Source: Ignavibacteriaceae bacterium (GTDB taxonomy: Bacteria > Bacteroidota > Ignavibacteria > Ignavibacteriales > Ignavibacteriaceae). From it: a stretch of DNA of 64,000 nucleotides. How positions within the stretch are numbered: the stretch's first letter is position 1; every line of letters starts with the position of its first letter. The position numbers and the translations under genes were made by a program. The stretch covers positions 124,001-188,000 of the forward strand of contig JABWCL010000001.1 of NCBI GenBank assembly GCA_013360295.1. Direction: 5' to 3'. The notes beneath the pieces were generated by a model. That model had not been told where the DNA came from and did no database searches. It worked only from the letters and a program-made list of their open reading frames with translations. Positions 26,295-35,534 of this stretch are shown in pieces.

Positions 26295-27127
26295 TTAACC
26301 TTATCAGAATTGAATTATTTAAGATTTTTAAGAAAGTCAGAAGCTACATTGGTTTCATTGCTATAGCCGTGTTGGTGCCCGTAATTCAGATCGCGTTGTA
26401 TCTCGAAGGAGAAAACATACTCAATTTCCTGACACAGAACCTGAGACAAAGTTTCTTCTTTGTCGGGAATTTTCTGAACGGTTACCTGATTGCGTTCATT
26501 GTTCTTGGAAGCCTGATGATACATATTCCCTTCCTCATTACGCTTGTCACCGGCGATTTGCTTGCCGGCGAAGCTACTTCCGGAACGTACAGAATGCTTC
26601 TCACGAGACCGGTATCAAGAACAAAGATCCTCACCGCCAAATTCATAGCAGGTCAGATTTATACACATTCGCTCGTTCTCTGGCTCGCTGCAATTAGTAT
26701 GGGTTTAGGCGTTATCATCTTTGGTGTCGGTGAACTGATTGTTATTACGGACAATATCACCATCTTTGCCAAAGACGATATACTCTGGCGATTCGCCCTG
26801 GCTTACGGATTCGGCGCTCTGAGTATGTCCGTTGTGGCATCTCTCTCTTTTCTCTTTTCGTCATTGGTGGAGAATTCAATCGGGCCGATAATCTCCACTA
26901 TGGCTATTATCATTGTATTCATCATTATCTCATCGATCAATGTTAATTTCTTCGAGTCCATTAAACCATACCTTTTCACAAACTATATGCAACACTGGAG
27001 ATACTTCTTTGATGATCCGCTTGATTCCGCCGAGATAATAAAATCGGGAATTATCCTGCTCGGACACGTAGTCGTTTTCTTTACAGCTACATTAATTATT
27101 TTCAGAAAAAAAGACATTTTATCATAG
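26291..27127 (+). CDS. ABC-2 type transporter permease
   Basis: The 278-residue membrane protein has about six hydrophobic segments, starting with SYIGFIAIAVLVPVIQIAL. The stretch LVTGDLLAGEATSGTYRMLLTRPVSRTKIL is the typical cytoplasmic signature of ABC-2 permeases that pair with NatA-type ATPases. It overlaps the ATPase gene by 4 nt (ATGA) and is followed 7 bp later by a LolA-like gene, which hints at export of a lipid or lipoprotein-related substrate, but this is inference from order only. Confidence 0.9.
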   Translation: MINLIRIELFKIFKKVRSYIGFIAIAVLVPVIQIALYLEGENILNFLTQNLRQSFFFVGNFLNGYLIAFIVLGSLMIHIPFLITLVTGDLLAGEATSGTYRMLLTRPVSRTKILTAKFIAGQIYTHSLVLWLAAISMGLGVIIFGVGELIVITDNITIFAKDDILWRFALAYGFGALSMSVVASLSFLFSSLVENSIGPIISTMAIIIVFIIISSINVNFFESIKPYLFTNYMQHWRYFFDDPLDSAEIIKSGIILLGHVVVFFTATLIIFRKKDILS

Positions 27128-27134
27128 GTCATAA

Positions 27135-27842
27135 ATGCTAAAATTTATATTAAGTTTGATATTATTCACAAGTATAATCACGGTACCTCAGACCAAAGAC
27201 CCTGACGAAATACTCGACCGGGTAAAGGATAGATTTAAGAAGGTAAAGGATTATGAAGTTGACGTCAAAATTAAAATAGATGTTGACTTTTTGAAAGTGC
27301 CTGAAAACAAGGCGAAGATACTTTTTAAACAACCCGACAAAATCCGGATCAAATCTGATGGTTTTGCTCTCCTTCCAAAAAAGGGTTTGAACTTTTCTCC
27401 GGTTAGCCTTCTGAGCACTAACTTTACAAGTTTTTATGAACGTGATGAAATTATTGACGGGAACAATACCGCGGTGATCAAAGTAATACCGCTTGGTGAA
27501 TCACCTGAAATTGTCCTTTCTACAATTTGGGTGGACAGAAAAAGTTTCGTTATAAGAAGAGTTGAATCGACTACAAAACTTGAAGGAACCTTTAACATTA
27601 ATTTAGCTTATGATCAGAAAATGATTTCTGATTTCCCGCTTCCTTCCTCGATGATTTTTACTTTCGATATAAGTAAAGTAGCTATACCGAGAGGTTTTAC
27701 CGGGGATGTTTCCAATGAAAGGCAGCTGAAGAAAAAGAACAGGATGACAAAGGGGACTGTTAATATTTACTATTCTGACTACAAAATTAATAAGGGAATC
27801 AGTGATAAGGAATTTATGGAGAAAGAGTCCGTAGAAAAGTAA
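27135..27842 (+). CDS. LolA-like outer-membrane lipoprotein-sorting protein
   Basis: The 235-residue product has a signal peptide (KFILSLILFTSIITVPQ), then ILDRVKDRFKKVKDYEVDVKI and ILFKQPDKIRIKS, which match the opening of LolA-superfamily proteins, with TIWVDRKSFVIRRVES as the following typical strand. Such proteins form an open beta half-barrel that carries a lipid or lipoprotein acyl chain through the periplasm. It follows the ABC-2 pair at 7 bp. It converges on the GH3 gene with only 5 bp between stop codons. A specific LolA assignment is uncertain because the family is wide. Confidence 0.75.
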   Translation: MLKFILSLILFTSIITVPQTKDPDEILDRVKDRFKKVKDYEVDVKIKIDVDFLKVPENKAKILFKQPDKIRIKSDGFALLPKKGLNFSPVSLLSTNFTSFYERDEIIDGNNTAVIKVIPLGESPEIVLSTIWVDRKSFVIRRVESTTKLEGTFNINLAYDQKMISDFPLPSSMIFTFDISKVAIPRGFTGDVSNERQLKKKNRMTKGTVNIYYSDYKINKGISDKEFMEKESVEK

Positions 27843-27847
27843 ATCCC

Positions 27848-29476
27848 TTATTTTATTTCCTGTATACTGAGTTTTCCTTTCAGGAAATTTATAACAGCAT
27901 TTTGGGAGTAGTAACTATCGCTGTAAGTAAGCACAAGGTTTTTAATACCTTTAATTCCGGACAGGTAATACGGGTCACCGAAAGCTATAATAATGTAATT
28001 CTTTCCGCTGTTGATCACATATTCTATTACAGCCTGCTGAAGCGCCGTCAATTTGAGTTTTCCCTGATAGGATCTGATCCTGAGGAACACCGGCAGAATG
28101 AGAGTTGCAGAATTATCAATCTCCTGCCTTACTCTTTCAAATTCCGACAAATGCCATCTGTTATTGACAACAAAATTAAAATCGGAATTAAAATGATTAT
28201 TGATCAGCTCGTGGAAGTAAATTTCCTGCTGCCCTTCCACTTTATCTGAAATACCGATACACCCCATTTTCCCGCTTTCAGGAAGGGTGAGGCTCACAGA
28301 AGTATTCTTAATTTTTAGTGCCCGTGAGGCGATCTCCTCTGAGATTCTTTCAGCTTCGCGTGAGTTGACAGTCCCCGCAATATCTTTCTTTGCAGTTTTC
28401 ATCTGATATAATCCAAGCCAGTGTTTCGCTGAAAGAATCCTGATAACGCTCTCTTTAATCCTGCTTAGAGAAATCTCACCGCTCCTGACTGCCTCATAAA
28501 GACTATTAAAAGATATCTCGTCATCACCGCTAACAAGAACAATATCCGTGCCGGCTTTCACAGTCATTATCGTGGCTTCTTTGATCGAATGATAGTTACA
28601 AATCGCCTGCATATTCATGGCGTCCGTCACAATTAATCCGTCGAATTTCAGCTCATCTCTGAGTACTCCGGTCACTATTCGGGGGGATAAAGTTGCCGGA
28701 AGATTGGAAGGGTCAAGAGCGGGAACAACGAGATGTCCCACCATCACGGAATGTACCCCTGCCCTGATGGCATTTATAAACGGTAGAAGGTCCTCGGAAA
28801 AGATTTTCTCAGTTGATTTGGCTATAACAGGTATATCACGATGGGAATCCGTATCAGTGGCTCCGTGCCCCGGGAAATGCTTTGCCGTGGCTATCGCCCT
28901 CTCTTTTCTGTATCCGTCAACAAAAGCTTTCCCCATATGGGAGACAATCGCAGGTTCACGCGAAAATGAGCGTATATTCACTATCGGGTTATCGTTTACC
29001 TCCTGCAGATCAAGGACGGGCGCGTAATTCTGGTGGACACCAATCTCTAGCCCTTCTCTCGCGACGATTCTTGCAAACTTTCTCGCAAGATTAATATCGT
29101 TCACTGATCCCAGCGCCATGTTATGGGGAAATTGCGTCATTCCTTCAATTCGCATTGCCAGTCCTCTTTCAAAGTCGGCAGCGAAAAGCAAAGGGATACC
29201 CGTCATCCCCTGTAGTTTGCGGGTCACCCACTGATAATTAACCAGTGAGCCCTGAAAAATCACGAAACCGCCGGCAGAGAATTTCTGAACCAGCCTTTTG
29301 ACACGCTTAAAAGTTTCGTGCGATTCATTGTTGAAATTAGCGGAGAAACCAGGCATTAGCATCTGACCGACCAATTGCCGCAAATTCATATTCTCCACTT
29401 CTCTTAATATCTTATTTCTAGAACGCGGATCAAGAGGAAATACAGATGGGAATTTTATAACCTCATTTTTACGCAT
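27848..29476 (-). CDS. nagZ: Cytoplasmic glycoside hydrolase family 3, NagZ-like
   Basis: The 542-residue product shows the NagZ type of GH3: KHFPGHGATDTDSHRDIPV carries the His/Asp pair that acts as general acid/base, and IVTDAMNM contains the Asp nucleophile. NagZ removes N-acetylglucosamine from muropeptides during wall recycling. There is no signal peptide, which fits a cytoplasmic location. The C-terminal 170 residues form the second GH3 domain, longer than in the short proteobacterial NagZ. The gene lies 16 bp after the secreted GH3/beta-lactamase fusion, so the cell seems to have one copy outside and one inside. Confidence 0.87.
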   Translation of the reverse strand: MRKNEVIKFPSVFPLDPRSRNKILREVENMNLRQLVGQMLMPGFSANFNNESHETFKRVKRLVQKFSAGGFVIFQGSLVNYQWVTRKLQGMTGIPLLFAADFERGLAMRIEGMTQFPHNMALGSVNDINLARKFARIVAREGLEIGVHQNYAPVLDLQEVNDNPIVNIRSFSREPAIVSHMGKAFVDGYRKERAIATAKHFPGHGATDTDSHRDIPVIAKSTEKIFSEDLLPFINAIRAGVHSVMVGHLVVPALDPSNLPATLSPRIVTGVLRDELKFDGLIVTDAMNMQAICNYHSIKEATIMTVKAGTDIVLVSGDDEISFNSLYEAVRSGEISLSRIKESVIRILSAKHWLGLYQMKTAKKDIAGTVNSREAERISEEIASRALKIKNTSVSLTLPESGKMGCIGISDKVEGQQEIYFHELINNHFNSDFNFVVNNRWHLSEFERVRQEIDNSATLILPVFLRIRSYQGKLKLTALQQAVIEYVINSGKNYIIIAFGDPYYLSGIKGIKNLVLTYSDSYYSQNAVINFLKGKLSIQEIK

Positions 29477-29492
29477 CGTGGGCCATGCCTTG

Positions 29493-32363
29493 CTATTCCT
29501 TCACTGAATCCAATGATTTAACTACTGCCTCGTGGATCAATGATCTGTGCTTTGAAAGTTTGTTATTCTCCCTCGTGGGATGCACCCTGTTTGTAAGTAA
29601 AATAACTATCAGGTTCTGTTTTGGGTCAGTCCAGACAGATGTCCCGGTATATCCGGTATGACCGTAGGCTTCCTCTGAGAATGACTTTCCCGGTGAACTA
29701 TTGAACTTAAAATTTGTATCCCACCCGATTGCCCTGCTGCTGGATTTATCAAACTGTGTCACAAACTTTTTGACAGTTGAATTCCTGATGTATTCTTTTC
29801 CCTGGTATTTCCCTCCTTGAAGGAGCATCTGCAGGATCTTTGCCAGGTCAGAAGTCGTAGAGAATAGTCCTGCATGCCCCGCCACGCCGCCCAGAAGATG
29901 TGCGTTTTCATCGTGCACAGTACCGATCAGCAATCTGTTACGCCAGTAATTATCTACTTCAGTCGGCGCGATCCTATGATACACTTTCTCTGATGGATTA
30001 TAATAAGTATCGTTCATACCGAGTGGTTTGAAAATTTCATCAGCACAAAACTTATCCAATGGTTTTCGGGTAACCTTCTCGATCACCTTCCCCAGTGTGA
30101 TCATTCCGAGATCAGAATACACCGTCTTGGTACCGGTCGGATATTCAAGTTCGGCATTATAAATATCCTTCAGTACTTCTTCCGAAGTTTTATACATCTT
30201 ATAATACTGTTTATATGCTATCAGGCCACTATTATGAAGCAGGAGATTTTTTAGAGTAATTTTCTCCTTCCCGTTCGCTCTGAATCCCGGAATATATTTC
30301 TTAACCGGGTCATCAAGTTTAAATAAGCCCCTGTCAACACATATCATGGCAGCAGTTGTTGTCGCGATCACTTTTGAAACTGATGCCATATCAAAAATGG
30401 TATTAGTGAGCATCGGCTGTGCATCCAAAGCATAGGTATATTTTCCATAAGCTCTGTCAAATACGATCTGACCATTCTTGATTACCATTAAAGCAGCTCC
30501 CGGAAATACAGTGTCAGTAATGCAGGATAACATAATTTTATCGATCAGGGAAGAATTTTTTAATTCCTGAAAACGGGTGACATCAGCAAGAGAAGTCCGT
30601 TCTAATCTCTGTCCGCTGCCGTATACAAATTTGCTGTTCGGTACGGAGACCGGCAGGCTTCCGCTTACCTGGTACTCTCCGAAGATTATCTCGGCAAGCG
30701 CAACCTCACTTACTCCGGTTTCGCCATAGTTTATAATACAGTTTCTGACAGATGAATAATTCTCCAATTCATAAGGAGTGCCCTGAACTGCAAGAAGAGT
30801 TCTTTTGTTGGCAGATAAAAGTTTTTTAACCGCGTTTTGTCGTTTTTTTAGATAGCTGTCCTTTTTATTCAGAAACCCTGATTTTGAATATACAGATAAG
30901 ATAACACCATTTGAATTCTTTGCCTGCTTAATGATTTCATTCAAAGCTGACTTATTATTGACGTCCGACAATCTCACGGTTTTAATTGAACTGTCTCTGT
31001 ATCGTAATTCTGAACCGAATATACCCCCATCCCCGTTTTTATCACTATTTAGGATAATATGTATTATCTCTTTCCCTCCGGATGTTATAAGGGGAACCAT
31101 CCGGTCTTTGTTTGAAAGCAGTGTAATGGATTTACGGGCTAGTTGTAATCCGGTAATATTATTCTCAAAAGAGTTTTTTCTCAACTCCTCCTTAACGAAC
31201 TTGTTATTAAACAAACCGAGATTGTATTTAGCAGCTATGATTTTCCGTGCAGATTCATTAATTCTTTCTTCGGTTATGAGACCAGATCTGAAAGCACTGA
31301 GCAGCCCGGCATATGCAGAATCATCATCCTCAGCCATTAACAGAATATCATTGCCCGCTAAAAACGCCATAACCGCGGCGTCACCGCTGCTGTACTTTTT
31401 TGAAATTGCTTTCATGTTAAGCGCATCGGTTACTATCAGGCCGCTAAATTTGAGTTTTTCACGGATAAGCTCCCTGGTTAGAATAGGGGATAAACTCGCA
31501 GGCAATCCTGTTGAATCTATATTGGGAAGTGCAAGGTGGCCGGTCATTATCGAACTTACCCCGGCAACAATTGCCTGGCGGAAGGGAACCAGTTCTTTCT
31601 TTTCGAGAGAAGCGTAATTCTCCTTCAATACCGGAAGTTCAAGATGAGAGTCAACTGATGTGTTGCCGTGTCCGGGGAAATGCTTCGCAGTGGCAAGGCA
31701 TCCGCCCGCCTGGATACCCCTGATGAAGGCTGTGCCTAATTTCGAGACCAGAGCAGGCTTTTCTCCGAAAGACCTGATGTTAATCACCGGGTTAAGACTA
31801 TTTGTATTCACATCCAGAACTGGCGCATAAATATGGTGTATCCCTACTGAACGTGCGGTGCGCGCAAGTTCTCTCCCGGCTTCGAAAGTTTTTAATGAAT
31901 CACCTGCGGCACCTATTCCCATATTGTAGGGAAGAGAGTAAAAATCACCTTCATCAGAGGCAATTGCCCGCTCATAGTCCGCAGAAAATAAGAGCGGCAC
32001 CTGACTGATATTCTGAAGTCTGTTAAGTAATTTTACTTGTCCTCTGATGTTGCCTTTATAACAAATTGCTCCGCCGATTTTAACATCCCTTATAAGGTGT
32101 GCAAGACGCTGATACCTCGGATCATCTTCGGAATAGTTCCTGCCGGCGAAATAAGTGAAGATTACCTGTCCGAGTCTCTCCTCAATCGAAAGGCTTTTCA
32201 GAGTGAGCTCGACAATATCCGGAGATACAAACGACGAAGTATCATTCATATCGGGATAAATGATGTCACCATCATAACTAAGGTCTGCGTTGAGCCTGTG
32301 GCCGGTAAAGAAACCAGAAGCAATCAGAAGCGCGAAAAAAATTAAAAGATTACGAAGAATCAT
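29493..32363 (-). CDS. Secreted GH3 beta-N-acetylhexosaminidase fused to a class C beta-lactamase-like hydrolase
   Basis: The 956-residue product begins with a signal anchor (NLLIFFALLIASGFFTG). Residues about 45-400 are a GH3 domain with KHFPGHGNTSVDSHLELPV and IVTDALNM. A second GH3 domain follows to about 590. The C-terminal 350 residues are a serine beta-lactamase/DD-peptidase fold: SVSK (nucleophile Ser and Lys in FDMASVSKV), YSD (in TKTVYSDLGM, in place of YxN) and HTG (in GHTGYTGTS, in place of KTG). This fusion is known in Bacteroidota and joins removal of GlcNAc with cleavage or binding of wall peptides. It sits 14 bp after the AmpG-like gene. Because the active-site variants differ from true AmpC, an antibiotic-resistance role is unlikely; esterase or D,D-peptidase activity is possible. 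Confidence 0.92.
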   Translation of the reverse strand: MILRNLLIFFALLIASGFFTGHRLNADLSYDGDIIYPDMNDTSSFVSPDIVELTLKSLSIEERLGQVIFTYFAGRNYSEDDPRYQRLAHLIRDVKIGGAICYKGNIRGQVKLLNRLQNISQVPLLFSADYERAIASDEGDFYSLPYNMGIGAAGDSLKTFEAGRELARTARSVGIHHIYAPVLDVNTNSLNPVINIRSFGEKPALVSKLGTAFIRGIQAGGCLATAKHFPGHGNTSVDSHLELPVLKENYASLEKKELVPFRQAIVAGVSSIMTGHLALPNIDSTGLPASLSPILTRELIREKLKFSGLIVTDALNMKAISKKYSSGDAAVMAFLAGNDILLMAEDDDSAYAGLLSAFRSGLITEERINESARKIIAAKYNLGLFNNKFVKEELRKNSFENNITGLQLARKSITLLSNKDRMVPLITSGGKEIIHIILNSDKNGDGGIFGSELRYRDSSIKTVRLSDVNNKSALNEIIKQAKNSNGVILSVYSKSGFLNKKDSYLKKRQNAVKKLLSANKRTLLAVQGTPYELENYSSVRNCIINYGETGVSEVALAEIIFGEYQVSGSLPVSVPNSKFVYGSGQRLERTSLADVTRFQELKNSSLIDKIMLSCITDTVFPGAALMVIKNGQIVFDRAYGKYTYALDAQPMLTNTIFDMASVSKVIATTTAAMICVDRGLFKLDDPVKKYIPGFRANGKEKITLKNLLLHNSGLIAYKQYYKMYKTSEEVLKDIYNAELEYPTGTKTVYSDLGMITLGKVIEKVTRKPLDKFCADEIFKPLGMNDTYYNPSEKVYHRIAPTEVDNYWRNRLLIGTVHDENAHLLGGVAGHAGLFSTTSDLAKILQMLLQGGKYQGKEYIRNSTVKKFVTQFDKSSSRAIGWDTNFKFNSSPGKSFSEEAYGHTGYTGTSVWTDPKQNLIVILLTNRVHPTRENNKLSKHRSLIHEAVVKSLDSVKE

Positions 32364-32377
32364 TACACTTTTCTTAA

Positions 32378-34237
32378 TTAGTCGGCTTTCTTCCCAAATT
32401 CAGGATCAAGCTTTAAAAAAGGAATTATTAAAAATGCCGGTATTGTTGATATCATCACCCATATAAAGAAGTGCTGATACCCGATAATTTCCTGTAACCA
32501 TCCGCTAAACATACCCGGCAGCATCATTCCAAGCGCCATAAACCCTGTACATATCGCGTAATGCGCGGTTTTATATTCACCCTGCGATGCATAGATCATA
32601 TAGAGCATATATGCTGTAAAACCGAACCCATAACCAAACTGCTCTATCGCGACCATAAAATTAATTGTAATAAAGCTTTCAGGCTGGAAATACGAGAGGT
32701 AAACGTAGTTTAGGTCCGGAAGATGGATTGCACAAACCATGAACCAGATGACTTTTTTCAGACCATATTTGGATGCAATCATTCCCCCAAGAATACCTCC
32801 GAGAGTAAGTGAAAGAACTCCAACCGTCCCATATACTATACCAATCTCACCTGTTGTGAGCGCCAGTCCGCCAACATCTCTTGCATCAAGAAGAAAAGGG
32901 GTTGCAAGTTTAACCAATTGTGCTTCAGCAAAGCGATAAAGGAGCAGGAATGTCAATATTATCCCTATTCTCTCTTTCCTGAAGAAGAGAGCAAAAGTCC
33001 TGAAAAATTCTATCAGAATATTTTTATAACCGGCAGTAAGAGACGGCCTGTCTGATTCAGGTTTAGGTAATACCACCTTGTGGTACACCGCAAGCGCGAT
33101 AAACATTGCTGCAATAAAGAAAAATGTCAGTGACCAGGCTAACGGAATATTTCCTGATCTCGCTTCAAATATGGTTGAAGTTGAATACGTGAGTTTAGGA
33201 TCTAATTGGAACAACAAAATTGCAGGTTTATTCCAGTTATTACTGTCAAAAACCAGCCTCTGGCCCTCAATGAGAGTAATACTTGCATCACCTGATTCTT
33301 TCTGTACCGTGACAACTTTCTGCCCCTGGGGATCAGCCTTCAGTTTAATATATACGACGCCGATGTTTCCTGTACTTTTTAATTCTGGAATTTCCGCGAG
33401 CTTAGCAGGCGAGAAATTTTCTTTCAAAAATTTTTCAAGAGGGAATTTAATGTAATTATCATACCATCCCGGAGAAACTTTCACGACCGGTGCCTGCGCT
33501 TTAGCTTCTTCGGTCTGATAAAAGCCGTTACCGAGGTTTCTTTCTTTCGAATGTTTTATAACCGAGTCCGCAAATGCCGGGCTTACAGGCGAAGTGCTGA
33601 CCCTTATTACTGAAGAAGATATATAAAAATCACTATCACCCGATTCAAACCTGACCAGAGAATCAGGAAGGACGTATTCCTGCCTGATATTTTTAGCTGA
33701 CTGGACTTCCACAGCAACAGGATTAAAACCTGTTGAGGATTCGAGGTATCCCGCAAAAATTATCAGAAGCCCCTGACCGGTAATCATGGCGATGCGGTAA
33801 AATGTACTCCGGATACCAACAAAAAAAGTCTGGTCTTTTTGTGATAACCCCAGCATATAAAAACCATCTGCCGCGATATCGTGCGTAGCTGAAGAAAATG
33901 CCAGAAGCCACAAAAGTATCAGAGAATACTTGAAAAAATCCGGAGCAGGTATTGTCAGACCGGCACCGGCAAGAGCAGCTCCAATCAGGAACTGCATCGA
34001 AAGGATCCAGAAACGCTTCGTTTTGAGAAGTTCGACGATGGGGCTCCACAGAGGTTTGATCACCCAGGGGAGATATAGCCAGCTCGTGTATAGTGCGATA
34101 TCAGTATTTGATACACCTAATCTTTTGTACATGATTACTGATAGACTCATGACCACAACGTACGGTATGCCCTGAGCAAAGTAGAGAGTTGGAATCCACG
34201 ACCACCCTCTGGATTTTTTTCCGGTATTTTCTTTCAT
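32378..34237 (-). CDS. ampG: AmpG-like muropeptide permease with a large extracytoplasmic insert
   Basis: The 619-residue MFS transporter opens with WIPTLYFAQGIPYVVVMSLSV and WLYLPWVIKPLWSP, a match to AmpG, which imports anhydro-muropeptides. DIAADGFY in the fourth or fifth helix region is also typical. Between the helix ending in GQGLLIIFAGYLES and the helix IPLAWSLTFFFIAAMFIAL lies an insert of about 190 residues (roughly 172-362) with beta-like segments and no membrane helix. Such an insert is absent from the short proteobacterial AmpG. Its neighbours (two GH3 enzymes and an amino-sugar kinase) support a wall-recycling role. Confidence 0.85.
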   Translation of the reverse strand: MKENTGKKSRGWSWIPTLYFAQGIPYVVVMSLSVIMYKRLGVSNTDIALYTSWLYLPWVIKPLWSPIVELLKTKRFWILSMQFLIGAALAGAGLTIPAPDFFKYSLILLWLLAFSSATHDIAADGFYMLGLSQKDQTFFVGIRSTFYRIAMITGQGLLIIFAGYLESSTGFNPVAVEVQSAKNIRQEYVLPDSLVRFESGDSDFYISSSVIRVSTSPVSPAFADSVIKHSKERNLGNGFYQTEEAKAQAPVVKVSPGWYDNYIKFPLEKFLKENFSPAKLAEIPELKSTGNIGVVYIKLKADPQGQKVVTVQKESGDASITLIEGQRLVFDSNNWNKPAILLFQLDPKLTYSTSTIFEARSGNIPLAWSLTFFFIAAMFIALAVYHKVVLPKPESDRPSLTAGYKNILIEFFRTFALFFRKERIGIILTFLLLYRFAEAQLVKLATPFLLDARDVGGLALTTGEIGIVYGTVGVLSLTLGGILGGMIASKYGLKKVIWFMVCAIHLPDLNYVYLSYFQPESFITINFMVAIEQFGYGFGFTAYMLYMIYASQGEYKTAHYAICTGFMALGMMLPGMFSGWLQEIIGYQHFFIWVMISTIPAFLIIPFLKLDPEFGKKAD

Positions 34238-34251
34238 ATCATTTATTTAGT

Positions 34252-35178
34252 TTATTGTCCGGCAAGTCTGTTTATTGAGAATAATGCGGCACCGACGGCA
34301 GGATTATTTTCCGGTGCGGTAATCCTGATTTCGGGCATTCTGTTTTTTACCTGTTCGATAAACAGGTTATTGTAGTAGTTATTATTTGTTATGAGGCTCC
34401 CCACGAGCGATACCTCAATGACATTGAGTAACAATTTTTTCTTGATCGCTGAGAGATGAAGCAGCATTTCTTCGGTTTCGTCTTCGATAATTTTTTTTGC
34501 AATAACATCGCCCTGCGAAGCGGCCTGCAATACCATCGGAGCAAATGAGGCAATATCAAAGTTATTTTTATAAATCTCGGAGATCAATTCCTCAGGAGAG
34601 GTCATATTGAATTTGCTTTGCAGGAGGTTCTGAAGTATCGTGGTTTCTCCCCTGCCATCGAATGCCTTTGCGACCGCGTTAAGTCCTTTTTTACCGATCA
34701 TGTATCCGCTTCCCTCATCGCCGATAAATCGGCCAAAGCCCCCGACCCTGTAAAGTCTTCCCTTCGCATCTTTGCCATAAAGGATGGAACCTGTCCCGGC
34801 TATGAGTATGCAACCGGGCCTCCCTGAAAACGCTCCTTCGAGAGCTATTCTTGCATCGCTCTCAACGAATAAATTCTTCGGTTTGTAGTCTTTTGTCTGG
34901 CAATATTTTCGGAAGTCATTCTCCAGCCTGTCAGCGTCAGCTTTTCTCCCCGCGCCGGTAGCACCTATCAAAACAGCTTCAACTTCATGATATCTGACTT
35001 GATTTTTCTGTATACTCTCTTTAACTAATGAGTAAATAGTTTCCGAAACCTGTTCCGTCCCCAGCATTAAAAAATTTGCCGGGCCTCCGAAACACTCATA
35101 AACTCTTTCCTTTTTATCGTTTACCAGAACGCAATGAGTTTTGGTAGCCCCGCCGTCTATTCCAATGTAATACTTCAT
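34252..35178 (-). CDS. BadF/BadG-type amino-sugar kinase (N-acetylglucosamine kinase-like)
   Basis: The 308-residue product is an ASKHA-fold ATPase: the phosphate-1 loop is IGIDGGATKTH at the N-terminus, the phosphate-2 loop is ILIAGTGSILYGKD, and FGRFIGDEGSGYMIGKKGL is characteristic of the GlcNAc kinase/BadF group. It would phosphorylate GlcNAc or MurNAc released by the GH3 enzymes encoded downstream. Gaps of 14 to 16 bp join it to the AmpG-like and GH3 genes. The exact sugar cannot be told from the sequence. Confidence 0.87.
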   Translation of the reverse strand: MKYYIGIDGGATKTHCVLVNDKKERVYECFGGPANFLMLGTEQVSETIYSLVKESIQKNQVRYHEVEAVLIGATGAGRKADADRLENDFRKYCQTKDYKPKNLFVESDARIALEGAFSGRPGCILIAGTGSILYGKDAKGRLYRVGGFGRFIGDEGSGYMIGKKGLNAVAKAFDGRGETTILQNLLQSKFNMTSPEELISEIYKNNFDIASFAPMVLQAASQGDVIAKKIIEDETEEMLLHLSAIKKKLLLNVIEVSLVGSLITNNNYYNNLFIEQVKNRMPEIRITAPENNPAVGAALFSINRLAGQ

Positions 35179-35201
35179 ATTTTAGTCTAAATAATTAAAG
35201 A

Positions 35202-35411
35202 TCATTCATGTGTGTAAAAATTTTCAATGAGGTAGTAACTCATCAATGTGATGAGGGTTACCGCTATCAGCAGCCATAAAACTGACCTAACCATTCTCTT
35301 CCGCCTGTTTTGGAGAATGCGTTTATTCGAAATGTAGCTGCTCCTCTGATAATCACCGTTTTTAATATCCCAGGAATCCTGTCCCGGAACTTTATGATTC
35401 TCTTCCGACAT
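35202..35411 (-). CDS. Small single-pass membrane protein of unknown function
   Basis: ATG 35411 gives 69 residues; the frame also has a TTG at 35420. The first 38 residues are polar and basic (NKRILQNRRKRM just before the membrane) and one helix follows (VLWLLIAVTLITLMSYYLI) near the C-terminus. It lies 23 bp upstream of the kinase gene and is probably the first gene of the wall-recycling operon. Family not recognised. Confidence 0.6.
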   Translation of the reverse strand: MSEENHKVPGQDSWDIKNGDYQRSSYISNKRILQNRRKRMVRSVLWLLIAVTLITLMSYYLIENFYTHE

Positions 35412-35534
35412 ATTATCCAAAAGTTTGATAAATAAATATCATGTTTAAATATATGGAATATTTTTTCCTTTTGTAACCCGTTTTTATTTTTATTTTTCAA
35501 TAAGCAATTTTTTTTGATTTAACAGACTACTTTA

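Noticed and set aside
27789-27852. Inverted repeat AATAAGGGA / TCCCTTATT at the convergent end of the LolA-like and GH3 genes
   Set aside because: The arms are only 9 bp and 46 nt apart. Although TTTATTT follows, this is too loose to call a terminator with confidence.
29493-32363. Antibiotic-resistance beta-lactamase
   Set aside because: The domain belongs to a wall-recycling fusion protein, and the YSD and HTG motifs differ from true class C beta-lactamases, so a resistance call would not be supported.
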